Source: an uncultured Gammaproteobacteria bacterium (lineage in GTDB: Bacteria; Pseudomonadota; Gammaproteobacteria; Pseudomonadales; Porticoccaceae). From it: DNA of 64,000 bases. A program made the translations under genes and the position numbers. Positions 1 to 8,138 of the stretch are shown here, piece by piece. The notes below the pieces were generated by a model. That model worked only from the letters and a program-made list of their open reading frames with translations. It searched no databases and was not told the origin of the DNA. The DNA lies in the NCBI GenBank assembly GCA_913058345.1, contig CAJXQR010000002.1, positions 124,001-188,000 of the forward strand. The letters run 5' to 3'. Positions within the stretch are counted from its first letter, which is position 1. Each line of letters opens with the position of its first letter.

Positions 1-220
1 TAGAGCCAACAATGGAAATTTGCGTACTGAAACCAGTGGTTGCTCCGCAGTCTCTTTGAAAGACTACTGCTTTATACTTTTCGTGGGGCGACAGAGCCTG
101 TGAATAAACTTCATTCCCGCACATATCGCTGGTTGAATAGATATGTATTCCGGCGATTACGAGTGGAATCAAGAGCAATAGTGCACCCAGTGATATTGCA
201 ACTTTCTTCCAAATTTTCAT
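1..220 (-). CDS. Cassette gene, partial: membrane-anchored protein with DCGATTGFST motif
   Basis: This gene enters from the left edge; 73 residues are visible from an ATG at 220. It starts with a basic/hydrophobic segment (MKIWKK followed by about 18 apolar residues), probably a signal anchor. Next come a Cys-Gly-Asn-Glu stretch and the motif QRDCGATTGFSTQ. I recall that motif from short hypothetical proteins common in gammaproteobacteria, with no known function. It lies immediately 5' of an attC site and reads in the same direction as all other cassettes, so it is the next cassette of the array. The plus-strand frame across the same bases is a shadow. Function unknown. Confidence 0.7.
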   Translation of the reverse strand, partial: MKIWKKVAISLGALLLLIPLVIAGIHIYSTSDMCGNEVYSQALSPHEKYKAVVFQRDCGATTGFSTQISIVGS

Positions 221-227
221 AGGCAGT

Positions 228-308
228 TAACGCCCAAAGCAGCGGCGAGCGATAGCGAGTCCAGCCCGCGCGCTTTTTTCGCGGGCGATGCTGCCTTTGC
301 TTGTTATA
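228..308 (-). repeat. attC site 1
   Basis: On the plus strand it opens with TAACGCCC and ends with CTTGTTATA. The arms are complementary (AAAGCAG near one end, CTGCCTTT near the other), and a GC-rich inner hairpin (CCCGCG...CGCGGG) sits inside. This is the folded single-strand architecture expected of an integron attC site. It overlaps the stop codon of the cassette gene to its right. Confidence 0.85.
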
Positions 309-648
309 GCCACACGCTGACGCCCGTTACTACTAATGTGAGTGTTGCAACTGCCAGGGATATAGCCGATATGTAAAGAGCCTGCCTTGATGATTTTTGG
401 GCATGCTCATATTGCTTGTAAGTAAGGTAGCCAAAAACAGCTTCTGGCTTTAGGCGCCAATCGTACACTTGATTTTTATTAGGTGGCGGCGCTTGCATGT
501 GAGCATTAATAAATAGACTATCTCGAATATTCTCGAACTCTATTTCGGTCATATTTGCATCAAGCAACCCCGGCTCCATGTGATATGAGCTTTTCTGTGC
601 GATAGCATAATCAAGTAGTTTTATATATTTGTGTTCGTTAATACTCAT
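304..648 (-). CDS. Cassette gene: small protein with C-terminal membrane anchor
   Basis: 114 residues. The longer reading frame begins inside the neighbouring attC site. I prefer the ATG at 648 (MSINEHKY...) because AGGAAAG stands just upstream. The N-terminal two thirds is polar and charged, and the last ~25 residues form one hydrophobic helix (ISAISLAVATLTLVV) ending at the C-terminus. This suggests a tail-anchored cytoplasmic-membrane protein. No family recognised. It is bounded by attC sites on both sides, so it is a single-gene cassette with no promoter of its own that I can see. Confidence 0.75.
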   Translation of the reverse strand: MSINEHKYIKLLDYAIAQKSSYHMEPGLLDANMTEIEFENIRDSLFINAHMQAPPPNKNQVYDWRLKPEAVFGYLTYKQYEHAQKSSRQALYISAISLAVATLTLVVTGVSVWL

Positions 649-665
649 GCACTTTCCTAATGCTA

Positions 666-739
666 TAACGCCTAGCGCAGCGGGCAAATTGGAGCGACGA
701 AGGAACGTAAATTTGGTCCGCCTGCCGCTGCTTGTTAAG
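666..739 (-). repeat. attC site 2
   Basis: TAACGCC at the left and CTTGTTAAG at the right. The inner arms CGCAGCGGGCAAATT and AATTTGGTCCGCCTGCCGCTG are near-complementary. It resembles attC sites 7 and 9 in sequence, forming one subfamily within this array. Confidence 0.85.
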
Positions 740-746
740 TATGTAG

Positions 747-1190
747 CTAGACACGGAGTAAATTAGCCGTAGCTTTCAAACTGCCTGAAATTTGCAGAAC
801 CCTTTGGCTCTGCAAATGTCTTTTGCTCTTTGACCAAGGCGGCTTTGATTCCAGCACTAGCTCCCTTTTAATGTCAATTACTGCAACACTAGGAACAGCT
901 TCGAGATGGTAGAGCCAGAAGAAAATCTTATCTGACGTTTTCTTATCTACTAATTCTTCAGATAGAGACTGTATTTTCTTAAGGTATTCTGTTAGCTCAG
1001 CACACTGCTGAACGGGATGTTCTCCTTGAGAAATAGACATTCCGATAGCTTCTACACATGCCGCGATTCTCTCTAGAAGATCTGCGAATCGAATCTTTTT
1101 CGCCTTATCTTCTACGCTCGACAAGGAGAATATCTTGTATGCAGTTTCGGCAAAAAACTTAGGTAGCCAAGACAGAATCTCTAAGTTCAT
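747..1190 (-). CDS. Cassette gene: hypothetical soluble protein
   Basis: 147 residues, largely helical, lysine/glutamate-rich, without a signal peptide or membrane helix. It contains a run of amphipathic helices (FADLLERIAACVEAIGMS and later TEYLKKIQSLSEELVDKK). The C-terminal third is basic. I recognise no domain. The start ATG at 1190 has GGGAG about 12 bases upstream, a slightly long spacing. It occupies one cassette between attC sites 2 and 3. Confidence 0.65.
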   Translation of the reverse strand: MNLEILSWLPKFFAETAYKIFSLSSVEDKAKKIRFADLLERIAACVEAIGMSISQGEHPVQQCAELTEYLKKIQSLSEELVDKKTSDKIFFWLYHLEAVPSVAVIDIKRELVLESKPPWSKSKRHLQSQRVLQISGSLKATANLLRV

Positions 1191-1216
1191 CGAAGCTCAT
1201 CTCCCTCTTCAATACT

Positions 1217-1328
1217 TAACGCCTTGCTAATTTGCGCAGTGGTTGGAGCGGATTTTTGTGCAATAATGAGCGAAGCGAATGCACAAAAAGGAGCGTAGAC
1301 CGCTGCGTCAAATTGAGCAACTTGTTAG
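1217..1328 (-). repeat. attC site 3
   Basis: Longest attC of the array. It opens with TAACGCCTTGC and ends with GCAACTTGTTAG. Outer arms (TTGCTAATTTGCGCAG and CTGCGTCAAATTGAGCAA) and an inner stem (TTTTTGTGCA against TGCACAAAAA) are clearly complementary. Confidence 0.85.
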
Positions 1329-2005
1329 CTTACTTCTGCAACGTTCTCGACATGATATTTGTTATCTTCACCCAATATCAGGTCGAACATTTTATTGTAC
1401 GAATTGGTATTTGCATCTTTGCAGCTGATGATTAATTTCAGCTCAGTTGGTGCCTTACCGCTTTTCTCAGTATCCCATTTCAGAGAGTGTGTTTGGCCTT
1501 CATTAAAGTAATGAACAACACTTTTTGGATTTATTTCAGATATCTCTGGCACGGTACTAAAGCTAACACCTGAAGCAGGACGCCCAGAGTTAATCAAATT
1601 AATTTGATAAGACACTTTCGCTCCTGTTTTAGAGCTCCAGCCAGCACCAGTTATTGAAAAGTTTGGGTGCGCTTCCCTCATCGCACGAATCTCTTCAATT
1701 TCCAGTGCTTTAAGGTCTGCTTGTACCTGCTCTTTAGTGGCCTTCACTAGTTCTTTGTGTTGCTCAACAGATTTCTTGAGCTCTTCGGCTTGTAATTCTA
1801 GCGCTTTCGTATTCTGCTGAAGCTCACTTTGTTGCTGAATGTAACCGAGAATCAACCAAAAAAGCATGAGTGGCCCAAATACACCCGCAAAAAAATCACC
1901 AAATTCGTTAAGAGGCATGGTCACTAGCTCAGGAAGGCTAGCCCACCTTAAAAGCAATATCATTGCGATATATATTGCTGTAATTATTACCCCAAATTTA
2001 GTCAC
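1325..2005 (-). CDS. Cassette gene: membrane protein with coiled coil and extracytoplasmic-like domain
   Basis: 226 residues. Two hydrophobic segments (roughly residues 5-20 and 40-55) are followed by a long heptad-rich coiled coil (about 57-110, QQQSELQQNTKALELQ and onward). A beta-rich C-terminal domain of about 100 residues follows. It starts with GTG at 2005, supported by AAGGAG six bases upstream. Similar TM/coiled-coil/beta layouts occur in hypothetical phage- and cassette-borne proteins, but I cannot assign a function. It is one cassette between attC sites 3 and 4. Confidence 0.75.
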   Translation of the reverse strand: MTKFGVIITAIYIAMILLLRWASLPELVTMPLNEFGDFFAGVFGPLMLFWLILGYIQQQSELQQNTKALELQAEELKKSVEQHKELVKATKEQVQADLKALEIEEIRAMREAHPNFSITGAGWSSKTGAKVSYQINLINSGRPASGVSFSTVPEISEINPKSVVHYFNEGQTHSLKWDTEKSGKAPTELKLIISCKDANTNSYNKMFDLILGEDNKYHVENVAEVS

Positions 2006-2022
2006 AGACTCTCCTTATAAGC

Positions 2023-2106
2023 TAACGCTGCCAACACAGGCCGAGCGTAGCGAGGTCCAGTGCAATGCGCTTTTTGCATTGCACGATTGTGCTTGGCCTT
2101 GTTATG
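2023..2106 (-). repeat. attC site 4
   Basis: TAACGCTGCCAA at the left and TTGGCCTTGTTATG at the right. The inner stem TGCAATGCGC/GCATTGCA is perfectly complementary around a T-rich loop, followed by the complementary outer arms GCCGAGCG and TGCTTGGC. Confidence 0.85.
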
Positions 2107-2440
2107 TGCTGTCTTCTTCAAAAATAGCTATAACGTGACAAGATTGAAAATAAACCGTTTGCCCACATTTTACACACTCACTACCTGAAGGGTCGTTATC
2201 TAATGTACCTATATAAAAATCACGCTGTTTGTTTGTAACTTCAACCCACATTCTTTCTACTGAGACTTCATCTGAACCATTTTTTTCTTCCATGCGGAAG
2301 ATTAACTTTACTATATCCCCTGGTTCTATAGCTTCCCGCGCTTCCTTTTCTGGAATCCAAAATGAATCAGGGTATTCACGGTTAATTTCTTCACCGTTAT
2401 CTAATTCATAATGATCCTTTTTATAAGTTGCTAGTTGCAT
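2102..2440 (-). CDS. Cassette gene: DUF2314-like protein
   Basis: 112 residues from the ATG at 2440, preceded by GAGGAA; longer versions run into the attC site. The order of motifs resembles DUF2314-type proteins: YPDSFWIP, then GDIVKLIF, ERMWVEV, IGTLDNDP, GQTVYF and HVIAI. I recall that fold for small cytoplasmic proteins handling cell-to-cell or immunity-type functions, but no activity is established. A single pair of cysteines (ECVKCG) replaces the usual run before the last strand. It is one cassette between attC sites 4 and 5. Confidence 0.7.
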   Translation of the reverse strand: MQLATYKKDHYELDNGEEINREYPDSFWIPEKEAREAIEPGDIVKLIFRMEEKNGSDEVSVERMWVEVTNKQRDFYIGTLDNDPSGSECVKCGQTVYFQSCHVIAIFEEDST

Positions 2441-2458
2441 CAGATTCCTCAGGACACA

Positions 2459-2535
2459 TAACGCCAAGCTAAGGGGCGCGCCGCTTTTGGCGCGTCCCAG
2501 CGAACAAAGTGAGCGACCTTGAGCGCCATGTTATG
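2459..2535 (-). repeat. attC site 5
   Basis: TAACGCCAAGC at the left and GCCATGTTATG at the right, with the stem GGGGCGCGCC...GGCGCGTCCC. It is very close in sequence to attC site 6, indicating a second attC subfamily. Confidence 0.85.
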
Positions 2536-2547
2536 TTTCATTTTGGG

Positions 2548-3195
2548 TTAGTGGAAGCTCTTGTATACCGTGATCACGTCAAGCCCCGTCCGGATTCGTT
2601 CAAGACACCATTCGACGTCTTTTTGTGGCCAGCTCTCCTTTTCTAATAGGTACTGTCCAAGATGCCCCCAATCTATTCGTTTTCGTGAGTATCGGGAAAC
2701 TGCACAAATGAATCGGTCGAGCCGCTCAATGTCTAAAGGGTGATAGCTCAAAGGGTGATTGCCAAGGAATAATCTGAACGACCGTAGAGGGATTTTAGCC
2801 GAGATAATCTCATCTAGACTTGGATCCGTGTTTGAAATACGAAGCCTGAGCCCTGCAGAATTAGCCCTACTCCATTTTTTGACATCTTGGTGGAGCTTAG
2901 CAGCAATACTGTTGTACTTATTTACCGAGATTGAGCCTGTTTCTTTTGGGACAATATTAACTATTTTTATAAAGCCTGCCTTCTCTTCGCAAAGGGCAAT
3001 GGCTAGCTTCGTTGTAACTGAATCATCGACAACGATTAAACAACCCACACTTTCAAGTAAATTGTCGGAATATGTCGCAGACCGGTCTTCATCGTACATC
3101 CATTCAGTCGAGTCAATGCAAAATCGACGCATTGTGTCAAATAGGTATTGAGTGCCACGGCTAGACCGGATTTCAACTTCAGCGAAGACATTCAT
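2548..3195 (-). CDS. Cassette gene: hypothetical protein
   Basis: 215 residues, soluble, with no signal peptide or membrane helix. Alternating strands and helices are apparent (EVEIRSSRGTQYLFDTMRR, CLIVVDDSVTTKLAIALCEE, then a basic C-terminal helical part). No family recognised. The length is at the upper end for a cassette gene. It starts at an ATG at 3195 with only a weak ribosome binding site. It is flanked by attC sites 5 and 6. Confidence 0.65.
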   Translation of the reverse strand: MNVFAEVEIRSSRGTQYLFDTMRRFCIDSTEWMYDEDRSATYSDNLLESVGCLIVVDDSVTTKLAIALCEEKAGFIKIVNIVPKETGSISVNKYNSIAAKLHQDVKKWSRANSAGLRLRISNTDPSLDEIISAKIPLRSFRLFLGNHPLSYHPLDIERLDRFICAVSRYSRKRIDWGHLGQYLLEKESWPQKDVEWCLERIRTGLDVITVYKSFH

Positions 3196-3216
3196 TTTGG
3201 GATCGCTTTTTAAACA

Positions 3217-3294
3217 TAACGCCTAAATAAGGGGCGCGCAGCTTTTTGCGCGTCCCAGTGAGCGGTAGCGAACGAACTTAATTTTCTTGTTATG
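3217..3294 (-). repeat. attC site 6
   Basis: TAACGCCTAAATAAG at the left and TTTTCTTGTTATG at the right. The stem GGGGCGCGCAGC/GCGCGTCCC is nearly identical to that of attC site 5. Confidence 0.85.
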
Positions 3295-3295
3295 T

Positions 3296-3823
3296 TTATT
3301 GCTTTAAAGTCAACGATGACATTATTTTTTGACCGATAGGCAACCACTTCTTTGATTGCTCGATGGTGGTGTTAAATGCTGCTAGTAGAAACCGGCCATC
3401 GACGGATGTTCCGTACATGATATTGTGAATCTTTGTGTCCAAAGCTGGGGTTATTAACTCCATAACCATGAATGTTTGACCATTTTGCACAATAACTTCA
3501 TCTCTAAGCCAAATTGCTGATGGGTACATATTATGGAACATCTTTGATATTGATGTGTGGGCTTCTTTAACTTGAGAAGGCTGCATGGAGTTGCTTGTAT
3601 GATTAAACGCTAAAGTGACCCCGCCAGTACTATCACTTAGCACTTCGGTAGGCCTTCTTGAGGAAGGGTATTTAATTTCCAGAATGCTGGCTGGCATCGC
3701 CCCAAATTCTTTTGGTGCATAAATTGATACTTTACCATTGAGTGCTTTAACTTCAACCAGATTCTCTGACAGTACAGTAGAGCTACATAAAACCAAACTG
3801 AGTAATACTATAAATTTATTCAC
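3296..3823 (-). CDS. Cassette gene: secreted PsbP/DcrB-like protein
   Basis: 175 residues with a clear Sec signal peptide (MNKFIVLLSLVLCSSTVLS, cleavage near residue 19). The mature part has short beta strands, YAPKEFGAMPASILEIKYP, a helix with TSISKMFHNM and a closing IGQKIMSSLTL. This order resembles the PsbP/DcrB-like fold (DUF1795-type), a weak assignment made by pattern only. It probably acts in the periplasm. It starts with GTG at 3823, with AAGG eight bases upstream. It is one cassette between attC sites 6 and 7. Confidence 0.65.
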   Translation of the reverse strand: MNKFIVLLSLVLCSSTVLSENLVEVKALNGKVSIYAPKEFGAMPASILEIKYPSSRRPTEVLSDSTGGVTLAFNHTSNSMQPSQVKEAHTSISKMFHNMYPSAIWLRDEVIVQNGQTFMVMELITPALDTKIHNIMYGTSVDGRFLLAAFNTTIEQSKKWLPIGQKIMSSLTLKQ

Positions 3824-3848
3824 GATTTAACCTTTTTACGAAGGAACA

Positions 3849-3913
3849 TAACGCCCAGCTCAGCGGGCAATTAGAGCGCAGCGTAAATTGATCCGCTGCA
3901 GCTGTTTGTTATA
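3849..3913 (-). repeat. attC site 7
   Basis: Shortest attC here. TAACGCCCAGC at the left and GCTGTTTGTTATA at the right, with arms CAGCGGGCAATT and AATTGATCCGCTG. It belongs with attC sites 2 and 9. Confidence 0.85.
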
Positions 3914-3918
3914 GGTAA

Positions 3919-4332
3919 TCACCAGATCTTCCACCATGCTTTTTTAATTGTTTTAGTCCCATCCCCAGGGCGGTATATTTTCTCGCTCTGCCCATCCGCG
4001 ACGACAATATTTAGTGCCAGCGCATTTTTTAGAATAAAAGGAAAAACTTCATCTGCCCTCGGGTAAATGATAGCGAGCATTCCCATTTTACTCGCAAAAT
4101 TGCCTATCATTGGGCCATCGGCCCATGGGCTTTCATCTATCTCAGGGTCGTCATCGGCGAAGCTGGATAGACATGGATACCTTTGGGTGAGCACTTCATG
4201 CAGCTTAATAAGTTTTTCGTGAGCACCAGACTTATCTTCGTAATACTCTTCTCTGAGATTTTCTATATATTTCCAATCCGCACCTTTTTCAATTGGGACA
4301 TCAGTTAATATCAAATCTACTGTAAAACTCAT
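3919..4332 (-). CDS. Cassette gene: hypothetical soluble protein
   Basis: 137 residues, no signal peptide. An acidic N-terminal half contains the phrase FADDDPEIDESPWADGP. The second half looks like a compact alpha/beta unit ending in a tryptophan-rich tail (KKAWWKIW). I have a sense of having seen the DDPEIDESPWADGP phrase in hypothetical proteins of Vibrio and Pseudomonas, but no function. The start ATG at 4332 is preceded by AGGGGC. It is one cassette between attC sites 7 and 8. Confidence 0.7.
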   Translation of the reverse strand: MSFTVDLILTDVPIEKGADWKYIENLREEYYEDKSGAHEKLIKLHEVLTQRYPCLSSFADDDPEIDESPWADGPMIGNFASKMGMLAIIYPRADEVFPFILKNALALNIVVADGQSEKIYRPGDGTKTIKKAWWKIW

Positions 4333-4347
4333 GATGCCCCTAACCTA

Positions 4348-4442
4348 TAACGCCTTGCTAAGGGGCAGCCGAAACGCAGTGTAGGCTGTCCCGCGGAGGC
4401 CACGTGTTCTGTGGCCGGAGTGCACTTGAGCAATTTGTTATA
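4348..4442 (-). repeat. attC site 8
   Basis: TAACGCCTTGCTAAG at the left and GAGCAATTTGTTATA at the right. An inner stem GGCCACGTG.../GTGGCC is visible between the complementary arms. Confidence 0.85.
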
Positions 4443-4456
4443 TGCACAATTGCGGC

Positions 4457-4840
4457 TCATTTCACTAACCTATATTGATAGTTAGGCACTCTAGCGCCAG
4501 AGCTGTTATAAGAATCGCTAACATGCTCAATATCTATTTGATCTTTACAGATCACCTTTGCAGTAGCACAACAACCAGGCTCATAATATTTATAGCTATT
4601 ATCAACGACCGTGCATGATTTTGTATTAGGGTCAGCCTTTAAGGCTTGATTTATAATTTTAGTATATCCATCTTCACTTTCGCTGAGTGTTAATTCACGC
4701 TTATCCACTTCTCTTACTAACAGCCAGCCAAACGATAAATCATATTCTTCATTAGCTGGATCTGTTGTAGAAAGGATAGCCCTGCTTGTACAACCAGATA
4801 ATGTGACCACAGTTAAAAAGACTATTAAGAACTTCATCAT
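4457..4840 (-). CDS. Cassette gene: lipoprotein
   Basis: The frame extends upstream through an attC site. The real start is the ATG at 4840 (or the adjacent one at 4837), which places a signal peptide at the N-terminus: MKFLIVFLTVVTLSGC with lipobox LSGC. The mature lipoprotein is about 110 residues and contains a cysteine-rich stretch (SCTVV...PGCCATAKVICK), suggesting disulfides in the periplasm. No family recognised. It is one cassette between attC sites 8 and 9. Confidence 0.7.
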   Translation of the reverse strand: MMKFLIVFLTVVTLSGCTSRAILSTTDPANEEYDLSFGWLLVREVDKRELTLSESEDGYTKIINQALKADPNTKSCTVVDNSYKYYEPGCCATAKVICKDQIDIEHVSDSYNSSGARVPNYQYRLVK

Positions 4841-4851
4841 TTCATCACATA

Positions 4852-4919
4852 TAACGCCCGCAACACCGGGCAAATTGGAGCGTAGCGTAAATTTGATCCG
4901 CGTGCTTGCGCTTGTTAAA
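4852..4919 (-). repeat. attC site 9
   Basis: TAACGCCCGC at the left and GCGCTTGTTAAA at the right, with arms CACCGGGCAAATT and AATTTGATCCGCGTG. It is closely related to attC sites 2 and 7. It is the last complete attC at the right side of the array. Confidence 0.85.
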
Positions 4920-4925
4920 TGCGGG

Positions 4926-5237
4926 TTAATAATTGAACTCGCAATTTAGAGCTTCTGCGACCACTACTGAAGTCTCCATGTTGGAATCTATGTTGACTAC
5001 ACGTATAGCATTGGCACCAGCTTTTGCAGCTCTATTTCTTACTTCGTTCATGGCTCCTTCTGCGTCATGAGCTGTCGTCCACCCCATTGATCCAGATCCC
5101 GTTACTGTGGTTACAAATTTGCATTTATAGTCGCTTTGTTTGTCTACCATGCGGACAGCGTTGCCTTCTTGAGTGGGCGAGACAATGCAACCGCCTAAAA
5201 ACATGGATACGACAATAAGAGCTAGGAGCTTATGCAT
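4926..5237 (-). CDS. Cassette gene: DUF4156 lipoprotein
   Basis: 103 residues from the ATG at 5237, with AGGAA upstream. The signal peptide ends in lipobox LGGC. The mature protein follows the DUF4156 pattern: VRMVDKQSDYKCKFVTTVTG, then NEVRNRAAKAGANAI, then VVVAEALNCEF with one cysteine near each end. Members are small periplasm-facing lipoproteins of unknown role, common on enterobacterial and Pseudomonas chromosomes. This is the rightmost gene of the array and so the first cassette in reading direction. Confidence 0.8.
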   Translation of the reverse strand: MHKLLALIVVSMFLGGCIVSPTQEGNAVRMVDKQSDYKCKFVTTVTGSGSMGWTTAHDAEGAMNEVRNRAAKAGANAIRVVNIDSNMETSVVVAEALNCEFNY

Positions 5238-5265
5238 AAAAATATTCCTGGTTATCAGTGCTGAC

Positions 5266-5272
5266 ATTTAAC
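5266..5272 (-). other. attI-like core site bounding the first cassette
   Basis: On the minus strand this reads GTTAAAT, matching the GTTRRRY recombination core. It sits just upstream of the first cassette gene and has no matching TTGTTA partner to its right. It therefore looks like a simple (attI-type) or residual core rather than another attC. No integrase gene follows before parC. Confidence 0.4.
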
Positions 5273-5841
5273 AGCTAAGTCTGCGTCACCCGACGCAAAA
5301 AAGTACGTCAGGTGACGTACTTCTCGAAATTAAAATATCAACAACCATAGCCAAGCCCCTGAGTTTAAACAAGATATCTATTTCTCAAACTTATTGATTC
5401 TGCAAAAACACGTCAGGTGACGTAAAGTTTTACGTCACCTGACGTGTTTCATGCAAAGCCAATCGTGAAAGCTGAAGAAAATACTTATTATTACAGTAGC
5501 TTAAGATAAATTTCTGCCCACTACTCCAGGGTTTTACGTCACGTGATGCAGAATTTTACGTCACGAGAGTTCTTTCCATACATTTACTGACTACTGACTA
5601 CAAAACAGTAGACGAGCAATGAAGGGTTAGGATACGTCCACCCAAAATCGAGGGCTATTTATACGTTTTGCTATTGATGATTCTGTGGTTTTCGTCACAC
5701 AGCGCATCTCTTGGCTCATGGGGTTAGCCTAATTGATCTATTAATGATAAGAGGTGGGTTCAGATATTGAACGAATTGATGAAGCCTTCAATCAATATCT
5801 ATACCCGCTGGCAAGTTAGAAAAACCCGACATGATTTAGCG
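5273..5841. other. Gene-free spacer with ACGTCA/TGACGT palindromes
   Basis: No gene is seen between the cassette array and parC. The left half carries repeated dyads: GCGTCACCCGACGC (5283-5296), a perfect 10-bp inverted repeat around AGTACGTCA/TGACGTACT (5301-5322), a 21-bp inverted repeat (5406-5426 against 5429-5449), and two half sites TTTACGTCAC (5533-5542, 5554-5563). The right half (about 5600-5841) shows nothing recognisable. The parC stop codon lies at its right end. Confidence 0.7.
5406..5449. repeat. Large perfect inverted repeat containing two ACGTCA-TGACGT dyads
   Basis: Left arm 5406-5426 (AAACACGTCAGGTGACGTAAA) mirrors the right arm 5429-5449 with a two-base centre. Each arm is itself a dyad (ACGTCA-GG-TGACGT). 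It could be a transcription factor operator, a cruciform, or a strong two-sided terminator between convergent or tandem units. No T-run of terminator type follows on either strand. Confidence 0.6.
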
Positions 5842-8088
5842 CTACACAACGGCCACTCTGTCAACTTTTTGAAAACCGCGCGGTAGTTTATTACCACGCC
5901 GCCCACGCTCGCCAATATAATGCTCCAGGTCTGAAAACTTCACATTGTGATGACGTTTGCCCGAATAAATAACCAGGCTCTGCCCCTCTGCCACCACGGC
6001 AACAGTGAGCATAAACTCTTCTCTTGACTGCAGGCGGGAGGTGGGAATATTAATAATCCTGTTGCCTTTACCCCGCGCTAACTCGGGCAATTCTGAAAGC
6101 GGAAAGGCCAGCATGCGCCCTTCATTACTCATCGCAACAACGAGTCCGTCTTCAACATTCACATTCGCAATAGGCGGTAAGATTTGTCCCCCTTTGGGAA
6201 TACTGATTAGCGCTTTACCCGAGCGATTCTTGGTGTAGAGGTCGGCCATTTTAGCGACGAAGCCGTAACCGGCATCGGTGGCCAGTAGCACCCGTTGTTC
6301 ATCATCGCCCATAAGCAAGCCGCAAAACGTAGCACCCGATGGCGCATTGAGCCGCCCGGTGGCGGGCTCGCCCTGCCCGCGTGCCGATGGCAAGGTGTGG
6401 GCTGCCAGGGCATAACTACGCCCGGTGGAGTCGAGCAGTATCACCTGCTGATTGCTGCGCCCCTGAGCGGAGGCAAAGAAGGTGTCCCCGGCTTTATAGT
6501 TAAGACTGGCACCATCTACTTCGTGGCCCTTGGCGGCACGAATCCAGCCTTTTTCGGAAAGCACCACTGTCACGGGGTCGGCACTGAGCAGATCCGCTTC
6601 GTTAAAGGCCTGCGCCTCATCACGTTGCACAAGTGCCGAGCGCCGCGCATCGCCAAATTCCTCGGCGATGGCTTCCAGCTCTTTGCGCACCAACGTTTTT
6701 AAACGCCTGTCGGAGCCGAGAATTTTTTCCAGTTTATCGCGCTCAGCACTGAGTTCATCCTGCTCGGCACGAATTTTAAATTCTTCGAGCTTGGCCAGTT
6801 GGCGCAGACGTAAATTTAAAATCGCCTCGGCCTGGATATCCGAGAGTTCGTAGCGCTCCATTAATTCGTGTTTGGGGTCATCTTCGTAGCGAATAATGGC
6901 AATCACTTCATCAATATTTAGAAAGGCCGCCAGCAGGCCATCGAGTATGTGTAACCGGGCGAGTACGCGCTCAAGGCGGTATTCGAGACGGCGGCGTACT
7001 GTGGCAATACGAAACGTCAGCCACTCGCCAAGGATGGTGTTCAGCGGTTTAACGCTGGGACGGCCATCCATGCCGATCATATTGAGATTAACCCGGTAAT
7101 TGCGCTGCAAATCGGTGGTGGCAAAAAGATGATTCATTAAAGCGTCGAGATCGACCCGGTTAGAGCGCGGCACAATCACCAGCCGCGTGGGGTTTTCGTA
7201 GTCAGATTCATCCCGCAAATCGGCAACCATTGGCAGTTTTTTAGCGAGCATTTGCGCGGCGATTTGTTCGAGTACTTTTGCCGGTGAAGCCTGGTGGGGC
7301 AAAGCGGTGATAACAATATCGCCATCTTCCTTTTGCCAAACACCGCGCATGCGCACCGACCCACGCCCACTTTTATAGACTGCCAATAACTCCTCGGGCG
7401 AGGAAATCACTTCTGCCTCGGTGGGGTAATCCGGGCCGGGCAAATGCGCAAACAGATCCTCTACCGTCGCCCTGGGGTGTTCGAGTAAATGCACCGTGGC
7501 ATGAATCAATTCACGCAAATTGTGGGGCGGTATATCGGTCGCCATGCCCACGGCAATACCGGTGGTGCCATTGAGTAAAACATGGGGCACCTGTGCAGGC
7601 AGCATCTGAGGCTCTTCCAGCGAGCCATCAAAGTTTAGCTGCCACTCCACCGTACCCTGGCCCAACTCACCGAGCAGTAAGTCGGCAAACTTGTCGAGGC
7701 GAGATTCGGTATAGCGCATCGCGGCAAAAGACTTAGGGTCATCGGGCGAGCCCCAGTTGCCCTGCCCGTCGACCAATGGATAGCGATAAGAAAAAGACTG
7801 AGCCATCAACACCATGGCTTCATAAGACGCGCTATCGCCGTGGGGGTGAAACTTACCAATCACATCGCCCACCGTGCGCGCCGACTTTTTGTGTTTGGCC
7901 GTGGAGCGCAAGCCCAGTTCACTCATAGCGTAAATAATGCGTCGCTGCACCGGTTTCAGGCCGTCGCTGATATGGGGCAGAGCACGGTCGAGAATTACGT
8001 ACATGGAGTAGTCGAGATAGGCCTTTTCAGCGTATTCGCTAACCGGACGGCTTTCGGGGGTATCAATGCCTGTTACTGAATCTGTCAT
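5842..8088 (-). CDS. parC: DNA topoisomerase IV subunit A
   Basis: 748 residues, usual length for ParC. Together with ParE it forms the heterotetramer that decatenates daughter chromosomes using ATP. The N-terminal winged-helix/tower region has the active-site tyrosine Y126 (AAMRYTES). The quinolone-determining loop [12 protein letters not shown] carries the wild-type residues S86 and E90 (E. coli S80 and E84). The C-terminal beta-pinwheel runs from about residue 490. It lies 50 bp downstream of parE in the same direction and is likely the last gene of the nudF-to-parC unit. The ribosome binding site of the ATG at 8088 is weak. Confidence 0.97.
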   Translation of the reverse strand: MTDSVTGIDTPESRPVSEYAEKAYLDYSMYVILDRALPHISDGLKPVQRRIIYAMSELGLRSTAKHKKSARTVGDVIGKFHPHGDSASYEAMVLMAQSFSYRYPLVDGQGNWGSPDDPKSFAAMRYTESRLDKFADLLLGELGQGTVEWQLNFDGSLEEPQMLPAQVPHVLLNGTTGIAVGMATDIPPHNLRELIHATVHLLEHPRATVEDLFAHLPGPDYPTEAEVISSPEELLAVYKSGRGSVRMRGVWQKEDGDIVITALPHQASPAKVLEQIAAQMLAKKLPMVADLRDESDYENPTRLVIVPRSNRVDLDALMNHLFATTDLQRNYRVNLNMIGMDGRPSVKPLNTILGEWLTFRIATVRRRLEYRLERVLARLHILDGLLAAFLNIDEVIAIIRYEDDPKHELMERYELSDIQAEAILNLRLRQLAKLEEFKIRAEQDELSAERDKLEKILGSDRRLKTLVRKELEAIAEEFGDARRSALVQRDEAQAFNEADLLSADPVTVVLSEKGWIRAAKGHEVDGASLNYKAGDTFFASAQGRSNQQVILLDSTGRSYALAAHTLPSARGQGEPATGRLNAPSGATFCGLLMGDDEQRVLLATDAGYGFVAKMADLYTKNRSGKALISIPKGGQILPPIANVNVEDGLVVAMSNEGRMLAFPLSELPELARGKGNRIINIPTSRLQSREEFMLTVAVVAEGQSLVIYSGKRHHNVKFSDLEHYIGERGRRGNKLPRGFQKVDRVAVV

Positions 8089-8138
8089 AAAAATAGAGTC
8101 TTTAACGAAATGGTTTACATCGAACGAGCGACGACAGT

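Noticed and set aside
40-222. 60-codon plus-strand frame in the first cassette
   Set aside because: It lies antisense to a better frame with signal anchor and known motif, and opposes the direction of all other cassettes.
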